The notes under the pieces: model-generated
Told to the model about the DNA's origin: nothing
Database searches by the model: none
What the model saw: only the letters and a program-made list of their open reading frames with translations
Made by a program: the position numbers and the translations under genes
Assembly: GCA_028583405.1 (NCBI GenBank)
Contig: JAPTMU010000118.1
Span: 151,501-215,500, forward strand
Length of the DNA stretch: 64,000 nt
Reading direction: 5' to 3'
From: Pogonophryne albipinna
Taxonomy: Eukaryota; Chordata; Actinopteri; Perciformes; Artedidraconidae
Shown: positions 55,840 through 64,000 of the stretch, piece after piece
How positions within the stretch are numbered: position 1 is the stretch's first letter
Layout of the letters: every line of letters begins with the position of its first letter

Positions 55840-56926
55840 CAGTAGCGTTGCGTGGGGAAAAATGTAGGGGAAGCCCATTTTTTGGGTCGGGGGGTGGTCA
55901 ATAACGTAACCAGATGAGATTACAGCGCCCGGTATCATTTTACACACATTTGTATCACACAGATGCAGGACTTGCACACGCCTGTTTTCTAACCGAAAGG
56001 TCCGCACGCACTCTCCAGCTGAAACTCTCTCCTTATTAATTTAAGCATTTTACTTATTAATGTATGCAGACAATCACACAATCTATGCGATTTTTGGATT
56101 TACCGTGCCTCTCAATTGCCCGTGACAGGTTGGCAAGGTCGATGAATCCTGAAGTTGCCCAAGGATTGTTCAGGGAGCACGAATCCTTGTCAAAAAGAAG
56201 ACATGGCCAGCAAAATAGACGCTGAAGTTTAGCGCTTCCAGTTAGCCACTCCGTGCGGACATTATTGTCCTCATTGAACGTCCGATTCTCTCCCTTTTTC
56301 CTCTGTGTACACACAGCTCGAGTGCGGGCATTGGCCTGTCATCTGATTTTATTTTTAGTTGCTGCTGTAGCGGAAGTTTAGTAAAGTTATGTTTGATTAA
56401 GTACGCCAAATCTCCACCCTCCATAATGCTTCATTTGCTTGATAATTTCTAACGGCGGTGATGACAGTTACAGTATTAAAACTGATGTTGATGTGATTTG
56501 ATTGGATGGCAGTGTCCAATCAAATCGCCAGCCGCCAGCCGCCTCTGAAGGGAAGCAAGAGGCGGCTGGTTTCCCTTGGCATGGCCCTGACCAATCACAG
56601 GTTGGCAGGGGCATCACGTGGGCCTCATCTGATTGGTCAATCCCTAAAAAAAATTCACCAAGGGAAGCCAGATTCGGCTGGCCTCCTCTCGCAACAGTGA
56701 GTGCAATCTACTGTTTCACCATAACATCTAGAGGGGCGCTGTTTGTTTCACTCTTTGTAAAATACTCAATGAGAATGGGGGAGAGACGGGCCGGCAGCAA
56801 CACACAGCAAAGGAGAATTATCGAAACAAAACAAAGTGTTTTTATTTATTTATTTAAATTATAACTACAATCCGAAAAAACAGAGGAAGCCTGGCTTCCC
56901 TTGGCCTCTGGGAGAAAACGCCACTG
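55840..56926 (-). mobile_element. hAT with zf-TTF transposase remnant, 1.09 kb
   Basis: The TSD ACAGTGAC is exact at 55832-55839 and 56927-56934. Termini are CAGTAGCGTTGCGTGG on the left and, in reverse, CAGTGGCGTTTTCTCC on the right. GAAGCC words recur near both ends. The transposase remnant is on the minus strand. Confidence 0.93.
56057..56424 (-). pseudogene. hAT transposase zf-TTF domain fragment
   Basis: The frame 56314-56057 includes ENRTFNEDNNVRTEWLTG and LQRLFCWPCLLFD, a hallmark of the TTF-type zinc finger of ZMYM/zf-TTF hAT transposases, then ATSGFIDLANLSRAIERHGKS. The N-terminal frame (56424-56242) begins MEGGDLAYLIKHNFTKLPL. One frameshift joins them; the catalytic domain is absent. 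Confidence 0.85.
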
Positions 56927-56951
56927 ACAGTGACACGTATACATGCTGACG

Positions 56952-57252
56952 TGCTATGAAACCACCACCAGTTATAGGCATAATTACCATTTTTTTGTGT
57001 TTGAGAGACCTTGGATAGCCAGCACGCGCTGATGTCCGGGCGAATGTGGAATATGAAGGCGGAGGAGGACCACCGTCCGAGTTGCAGGGATGAGGGAGAA
57101 ATGCCTTGATTGGCAGCAGAGGTGGCTGCGCCTATCTGAACGAAAGCCCTGATATGCTATTAAGACGCCACCACCAGTTATATGCATATTTACCATGGGT
57201 AAACTGAAAGATCTTGGATTGGCAGCACAAGCCAAGGTCCGGGCGAAGAGGG
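56952..57252. repeat. Degenerate ~100-bp duplication, 204-bp period
   Basis: CCACCACCAGTTATAGGCAT...CCTTGGAT.GCCAGCAC and CCACCACCAGTTATATGCAT...TCTTGGATTGGCAGCAC share a block that ends GTCCGGGCGAA. The second copy starts ~204 bp after the first. Nature unknown. Confidence 0.75.
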
Positions 57253-57812
57253 AGATGTAGACAAGTAATGCACGAGAGCTGTTAGCTGGAGTACAGTGAT
57301 GCATGAATATCATAACCTGGATTAACACGAGCCAGGTGAGCATGAACCCGAGAATATGAATGAAGTGCAGGATGCACGCAGAAAAACATACACTTAGTTA
57401 AATACTGAGACATGACCCGTGATATAGTCTAGCTTAATTAGCAGTTAAGTGCGCCAGGATGAGTCATAGATGCTGATAAGCTGATTGAGTGATTAAGACC
57501 GTCTTCTATCATCTGAAATAAGGATGATGGAGGGACGCTAGTGTTAGATCCAGCGAGTGTGATAATAAATGTGTGCGATAGTGGAAATCTGAGCGTGCCG
57601 CTATGGCGGATGATCTCATGCAGATATTCCCCCCAAAACGGAGGATGTGCAGTGCACGTCCTTAAAGTCGGGGAAAACGCGGTCCTCGTGAGGCCGGCGG
57701 ATGCCACGTCCAGGAAACGGGAGATGATGGTGTGCCGAAGAATATCCGCATGCAAAGTACGGTTGCCCGGTGAGGAAGAGCAACTGTCGTTGGAGATGTT
57801 TGCTGTATACGT
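57253..57812. other. Unidentified stretch, GC-moderate
   Basis: Frames on both strands (57438-57755 minus, 57541-57864 plus) lack motifs. It may be leader sequence of the LTR-like region that follows on the minus strand. Confidence 0.35.
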
Positions 57813-58620
57813 TGTTGTGGCAGATATCTCTGCTCCGCGCCGATCATATATGAGTTTGCGTTAAAAGAAGGGAAACCCAAAACAACCAGGATAGGGGTTA
57901 AACAAGAATCTGCTTTAATGATAAACGGTAAGAATACAAATACACTTCTCCAAAGGGGTAGGCCCACCCCCTGCTCTGGTCCAAATGCCGGGAGAACCTT
58001 TCATCTTGACAGCAGGAGGAAAAAGAGAATGAACTAAATTCAAACCCAGCTTTTATACCCAAAAATCACCGGAGGAGCCGAGTCAGTCTATCTCATTGGA
58101 AGATGTAAAAGATGACTTTTCTTAGCGAATCAGCGCGAGCCAGCCAGGATAATAAACAAGTGTCTCTGAGATGGTAATAAAATGTATCTGGCGTCCGTTA
58201 TCTCACTTTCCTGCATAGACTTTCACACACACACTTTCCTGCACATTCCAGAGGCCTGAGCTGTATCCCTTTGTTCACAAAGATAATACATATTAATACT
58301 CTCATATATTCAGCTTCTGGTTACACAGACTGCTTATTATGAATACAATGTAATTAAACACACACATATACTATTCAAGATATGTTGACTTCCCTGAAAC
58401 ATGACATACTGGAGATCTTAAGCAGAAGGAACTCTCATCCAACTCTCATCCAACTCTCACCCTGCCATCTATACCTCCCCCACAGAGCAATACAACCTGT
58501 TCACTCCAAGCACCCCAGAATGTTTGAGCAAGTTTTAGTCCTCACATTTATGAAAGGATAAAACAGAGAAACCAATACAAAACACAAACACAGGTACTGT
58601 TTAAACAGTATTCACTTAAC
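57813..58620 (-). mobile_element. LTR-like promoter region, minus strand
   Basis: On the minus strand: GTATAAAAGCTGGG (TATA at 58052-58058), then about 135 bp later CATTAAAGC (57914-57919), then a U5-like pyrimidine-rich stretch ending GCCACAACA at 57813. The order TATA, R, poly(A), ...ACA fits an LTR of a retrovirus-like element. The distal edge is not found. No gag/pol seen downstream in this window, so identity is tentative. Confidence 0.4.
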
Positions 58621-58662
58621 TGCTACTATTGATAATTTCCAGAGAAACTCAAGGGGCCTCTT

Positions 58663-59295
58663 TTAATATCTGGAAGTTGCAACAAGACTTTCTGCCATTT
58701 CAAATGTAACACACTTCCCAAATATCAGATGATAATAATCTGCAATCCCCCTTTTGGTCTCTCTATAAAGAGACCAATTTACACAAGGCACTTGAAACAT
58801 AACTACTGTCATTCCTTTCCACTGTGTCTGTCCCCCAATATTGTATAAATCTATCAGAAACTGAGACCCAAAGTACTTGAAATCTTTGGGAATAGAACAC
58901 CACTTTCCATGGCAGTGAAGGAACCATGAGAGGGCAACCTGAGAGCTCGAAAGCAGTCTCCTTGTGTGGTGAATCCTCAGCCCCCCCCCCCCCCTCTGAT
59001 AGGGAGGGGGAGATGCGGATTTCCCTTCACTGGTAGAACTGATCAGAGAGAAGTAGACTCCTCTGCTGCCTCGACAAGTCCCCCAGCCCGCTGACAGCCG
59101 CTTCCTAGTCGTCTGCTGTAAGGATGTCCTCGAGGTCGTTGTCGTCCAGTCCACTGATGGCTGCTTTCGAGTCGACCTCCTCTGCGAGGGCCACGTCCGT
59201 CCTGATGTCGTCCCCGGTCCTAGCAGGTGGTTTCCCCGCCGCACACTGGCTCCCGTGGTACGAGCTGTCCCCCTTTCCTCCCACGCGGACGGCAT
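58663..59295 (-). other. Unidentified 210-codon open frame
   Basis: Starts MPSAWEERGTARTTG and contains WFLHCHGKWCSIPKDFKYFG and CVNWSLYRETKRG. The N-terminal half is Ser/Thr/Arg-rich with a Pro/Gly patch over a C14 run. A second frame over the same DNA ends in an acidic KAAISGLDDNDLEDIL. No family recognised; it might be a 3' gene of the LTR-like element beside it, or chance. Confidence 0.25.
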
Positions 59296-62200
59296 GAGAG
59301 ATCCGCAGGGTCACTCGGTCGGGGCCGGAGAGCCTGGGGTTGAGCCACTTTGTCCTGATGACCTTCAGCCAGACGAACTCCGCTGTGTCAGCCTCCTGGG
59401 TCCCCCTTTGGCATCACCAACCTGTGTGGAGAAATCTGATACAAATCCCTCAAGCCTACGCTCAGGGCTCCGGGGCCCTCCGCTGTTTGACCCACCACTG
59501 CGTAGGCCGCTTGGAGCCTGTTGGTGGGGTGTCTTAAAACAACAGACGTCTGTGAACAGGTTTTCTAAATTAATTGTAGCCCTCCTATCTGCCAGTGCAG
59601 CTTCAGAATGTTAATACTTGAATAAAAATACTAAAAATAAAACCCCCACATCTCTAGGTGAACTAAATAACATATTTCAATAGCTCTGAATTTCTGACAA
59701 GCATCTGTGTTTATTTTTAAATGAAATCCCTGAGATCCTATTTAATATCTAAATATAATATGAACTGCTAATGTTTCTGGTAAAGAAACACACTAATGTT
59801 ATGGATTCAAAAACAACCAAAATCATGATACTGACAAAGTGAATGATTTCCTGGTGATACTGCTTCTACCGGTCAGTGCTTAGATATTATCAAGCTGAGA
59901 AAATGAATACAGAATTCCAACAAACTGTCATCAAATGTCTTTCTTTTATGAATTTAGATGAAATGTATATCCCCATAATGACCTAAACATAAAGTCTATG
60001 GCTTTTACTTCTTTACCAGGCTAGTTACATGATGCTGTCTAAATTAAATTAAGTCTCATTACATTACTATGTTTTAGCTTTAACTGTAATATGTTCTTTC
60101 TACATTTCAAACCTCAGTTACTTTAATACCTGTTGAAACATTACTCACCGGTCAACTTCCTCAGTATTCCATTCTGGACTTACATCACTCACAGTAGCCC
60201 CTTGGCCACTGATTCTGCATCTGTGTTACCTGTTATAACTCAATCAATATTAGAAACATGTCAACATTCATCAAACAGTATCTTATCCCCAGATATGGAG
60301 CAGGTCCATTCTAAAACTGTCAATCAATGGTCAGATTGAACAATTGAGTTGGGGCAGCAGGTTCCTTTCAGTCCCTAAATGAAAAATGTACATTGTGAAT
60401 TTTACACTCCCCCTTTTTACACATGAACCTCATGTGTAACCATGGATTATAAGAAAATACCAAACATTTTCCCAAATGTACATCCATCATTTCCACAGTA
60501 AACACTTCAGTGAAATGAAGTGTTTCTCTCCATCCTTCAGTCCTAAAAGAAACAGAATCTTCATGTTTTAGTTTGAGTTTCACATTCTGCAAACTGCCAC
60601 CTCCTGTGGGAGTAAAATATCATCAAGTAGATTAGAAACGGGTAATAATATGTTAGTCCAAAAACATGCTTGGTTAGTTATTGTTTTAGAATCATGCAGT
60701 TACACTGATCACATGCCGGCATTCATTCACACTCACATCGTCTGTCAGGTTGCAAAGTCTTGGTCTGGTCAGAGTCACCCCAGAGTCAGTCATTGACAGT
60801 GCCTTCTCAAGTTACACTGTCGGTCAGGGTCAAAGGTCAGTTGGTCTCAGTCTTTTTGGCCATGTGCGTGCTCTGCAGAGACTTTGATATTTCAGCATAG
60901 GCCAGTATCCTTTGTCTACAAAAATCTGTCATATATGGAGCGCCATCATTAATTAATTACAACTATAATTTTCCAGATATCTCTAACTTTTCATCGGAAC
61001 AGCTGTTCCCCACATTCCCTGAAAAGTGTTAGCCAAAAAATGTCACTTCCTTATAGTACTACTACTGCAATTCATTTACACCTAATTAGTATTAAAATGT
61101 CTAATAGATCTATTTCAGAAACTTGTGCACTTAACTATTATCTTGTGTCAAAACATTACTTGGATCTGTGTAGCTCTGCCTTTCATAGCTCATTATACCC
61201 ATTTATCTTCAATTCTGGTCTACTTAAAAACAATGTTAAATTATTTAGCAGTGTGTGGAATCTTGGGTGTCCGAACATGCAACAATTACTCCCTCCTTTA
61301 TCAAGGATTTAAAAACAGAAGTTATTTCATATTTCCATCTTAAAGCCTTCCTATGGTAATAACCATGGCACAATGGTGAAATCAATAATTTATAGATTGG
61401 AATACTATATCTGGCTTGGCACTAGCTCTCCCTTTAACCTTATCCATTCAAATAAAGGTTTGTCTTATAGAGCGGTTCCTAAAACTATCCCTTTAATGGT
61501 GTTCGACATTGTAACAACTAAGATCACTACTTTATTCACAAGTGAATAAAAATCTCTTTTAGAATGATTTGTTAACATGATGAAAAGATTGAAGAATATG
61601 GTTATATAATGTCATGTATCCCCCTTTATCCCTCAGTGTGTTTTAGGATGATTCTCATTTTACTTTAATAGTTACCTCTTTACTGCTATTTTTAATTTAC
61701 CAATTGATTAATTCATGGTTAATACAACTTTTTATCTTCACTTATTTATCAAGTCAATTCAAGTTCTTTAAATGTGCGCTTATAAGTGTGTTTATGTGTA
61801 AACTCACTCATTCCCGTTGATTCCCTTCTCCTCTCCTCTGGTTTATCTCAAGCCGTGATCCCTGGCCACCTCACATTCTCGACCAACTCCTCTGATTCTG
61901 ACTCCTCCCCCTTTGTCCATCAGCTGTCACTCTTTGAGGCAGCCATCTGCCCAGCTACATCTGCAGCCCCCATCATGCCACGGTTCTTGCACTGCTTTGC
62001 ACTTCATCTCCTCCTTCACAGTCTCTCTGCTGCTTTATGGAGGTCGGATTCTGCTCTCATGTCCCACACTTAGCTCTTGTTTGAGGGACTGGTTAGAGTA
62101 GATCTCTGCCTGTCAGCAAGCTGTTTGGTTCTGGATGCCACAGGTGGAGATAGTTCTGGATGCAGTTCTTATTGTTGTTGTTGGTTCAGCTCTGGTTCTC

Positions 62201-63300
62201 TGTCTGGTCTATTAAGAAGGAGGAGTCTCCTGTTGGGTTAGGCCTTTGATTGCTCAAGCGGATCGGGGTCTTAGCCGTCTGACATGCAGAGAGAGAGAGT
62301 CCAGGTCTCGGGACGCATTACCTATAGAAATTCTAGCACACTGAGGTTAAATAAATCCAACCCTTTCCACTCCGTCTCTTTCTAATCATACTATCTGTCT
62401 TAGTAGTTAAATGCCATCCAAACAACACAATTAATGTCTACTAATGATATTACATAAACTCCCTCTAATAATCGTTTCATCCATTGTGACATATTTACCC
62501 AAACTAAGTTTTTCAACACCCACATGTTTCCAGCATCGCATATTCCACACACCATGAAAGAACCCCTCCGCATTCAAAAATCCCACTGCTATCTAGCAAC
62601 AATTGTAAAGTTGCAGAGCACACTAATGAGATCACAGTAATGTAATTTGACCCAAGTGTAGGCCTATTTCGTTCCTAAAAATGTTAGCAAACACCAAACT
62701 CCATCTACAACATTTATAGATAAATTGATTTAGCAAAATGAAATCTTATGTAATTCAAAATGTGACAAAAGAACAATGATTTGTCTTACACAAGATTGTG
62801 GTCTAACAGAATGACTCTTGACCTCATGTGGCCTGAAGAACAAAAGGAGCTCTTAACATTAACACAATGGACTCTCAGAGATGAGATCTAGCCATAAGGT
62901 GGCTGACTTTAAAATGAACTGTGACAAAGAAACCACATGCGTGTGGGTAAATTATAGTTTTAGAAATATAACTCAAAACAACACTACATTAAAATAATAA
63001 CAATTCAAATGAGCCTTGGTGAAAAGCATGAAAAACAAAACAACTTAATCTACTCTCCTTGTTTGTGTACATCTTTACTCCAATTATTTCACCATCTAGT
63101 ATGCCAACTTGCTGGCCAACCAGCTTAGCAGTATAGCACTGGCCTCATGTGAGTGGGGGAAGGGGAGGGGATCACTCAACACATGTGCAGATATAAACCA
63201 CACTGCTTGGAGACTGAGTTCAATAAAAACTAAACCATACGACTTGTAGTCTGGCTTCAATAAAAATGTAACACCTCATGTCCTATTATTTTATCATAGT
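59296..63300. other. Long AT-rich stretch without recognisable genes
   Basis: Only short frames (60368-60592 minus, 61040-61312 plus, 61786-62073 plus) with no motifs. A pyrimidine run CTCCCCCTTTTTACAC lies at 60406-60421; read on the minus strand it could be a polypurine tract followed by TGTAAAATTC, but no LTR structure supports this. Confidence 0.4.
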
Positions 63301-63305
63301 TCCTT

Positions 63306-63353
63306 GTCTCTCTCTGTCTCTCTCTCTGTCTCTCTCTCTGTCTCTCTCTTCCA
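63306..63353. repeat. (TCTCTG/TCTC)n microsatellite
   Basis: CTGTCTCTCTCTCTGTCTC repeated with a period of about 14 bp. Confidence 0.9.
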
Positions 63354-64000
63354 CACTTCTGTTAGATATGAAATAAAACATACAAGTCCATGTAAGCATG
63401 GCATAGATCATAATCCATTACTCGAGAAGACTCAGTATCACCTCTGTGTTTTAACATTTAACAGCTTCTCTCTGACTGACAAACTTACAAAACCTTCTGT
63501 TTACTTTCTACTCTTTCTTCACAAACTTAAAAACACAATTGTGGTGAATTGTTTGCGTTTTCAGTTTCCTATCTACATTAAACAACCACCAACTCAGAGT
63601 CACTGTGGTATGATCAACACAACTCCTAAATAACATTGCAATGTATATTTCTTACAGTGAGTTTGTTATTTAATGTTTAACAAATTATCCTCTTTTTATG
63701 TCTAATCTAGGTGGAATAATCCACTATCATATTTAATTTGAATCGAACCTTAACCTCTATGTACTTCATATACTCAGTAAATCTCTTTTTACTTTCCCTC
63801 AACGTTTCTGTATGTAATTAAATTCCTCTGAAATATGATTAAGTACAATTCTCAGTTAATGACAAATACCACAAAATTCACAATGCAATGCAATAGTAAC
63901 AATCAGTTCTCAAAACTTCTCATAAAAACCACAATGTGACGTAACTGTATCCCTCAATGCTAAAAACAACAAATTATAGTTTCTTATTTATTTCAATATC
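63354..64000. other. Non-coding stretch to window end
   Basis: AT-rich; the frame at 63304-63633 owes its start to the microsatellite. Nothing recognised. Confidence 0.45.

Noticed and set aside
60404..60421. Polypurine tract plus LTR start on the minus strand (TGTAAAATTC)
   Set aside because: The following 2.6 kb to the possible LTR end at 57813 is too long, with no second LTR seen.

Overview
This window reads as teleost fish genomic DNA, probably a ray-finned percomorph or a relative. It has long CA-type microsatellites. It also has a typical fish mix of mobile elements: L2/Rex-like LINEs, Tc1, many hAT elements, piggyBac, a THAP-domain (P-like) element, a Gmr1-like Ty3/gypsy element, a DIRS tyrosine-recombinase retroelement, tRNA-derived SINEs and TTAA MITEs. 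I could not recognise any exon of a conventional host gene, and no rRNA or functional tRNA gene. Nearly every interpretable coding stretch is a transposon-derived pseudogene. The window behaves as an intergenic or intronic repeat graveyard with many nested insertions, several of which still have perfect target-site duplications (TSDs).

Layout. 1-5.8 kb: a CA microsatellite, a TTAA MITE and a plus-strand L2-like LINE 3' half carrying a 28-bp minisatellite. 5.86-15.9 kb: a Tc1 element broken into three collinear pieces. Between the pieces lie a Gmr1-like gypsy fragment (integrase upstream of reverse transcriptase, interrupted by a SINE and a hAT element) and a minus-strand LINE. That LINE is itself split by a retroviral-type LTR remnant, two related TTAA MITEs and another LINE. 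15.9-18.7 kb: a MITE fragment, a solo-LTR candidate and a compound CA repeat. 18.7-21.4 kb: a hAT inside a hAT. 21.5-26.0 kb: a piggyBac derivative keeping its first exon and its Cys-rich C-terminus but not its catalytic core. It contains a BED-finger hAT, which in turn contains a TTAA MITE. 26.0-31.0 kb: another BED hAT, a decayed gypsy RNase H-integrase fragment and a MITE containing an 8-bp-TSD element with a THAP exon. 34.2-37.5 kb: a DIRS recombinase fragment fused to a LINE. 39.8-42.25 kb: a three- to four-level hAT nest. 45.7-54.3 kb: a minus-strand LTR retroelement with a long, highly repetitive coding region, whose LTR was invaded by a nearly full-length DIRS-like element with inverted termini and an internal complementary region. 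54.5-55.8 kb: a ~44-bp minisatellite. It abuts a zf-TTF hAT at 55.84-56.93 kb. 57.8-64 kb: an LTR-like promoter region and mostly unassignable AT-rich DNA.

The elements do not form a functional pathway. Their relationship is stratigraphic: exact TSDs give a relative order of insertion (for example gypsy before SINE and hAT; piggyBac before hAT before MITE; LTR element before DIRS). All boundaries, TSDs and motifs were read by eye. Family names rest on motif recognition without any database search.
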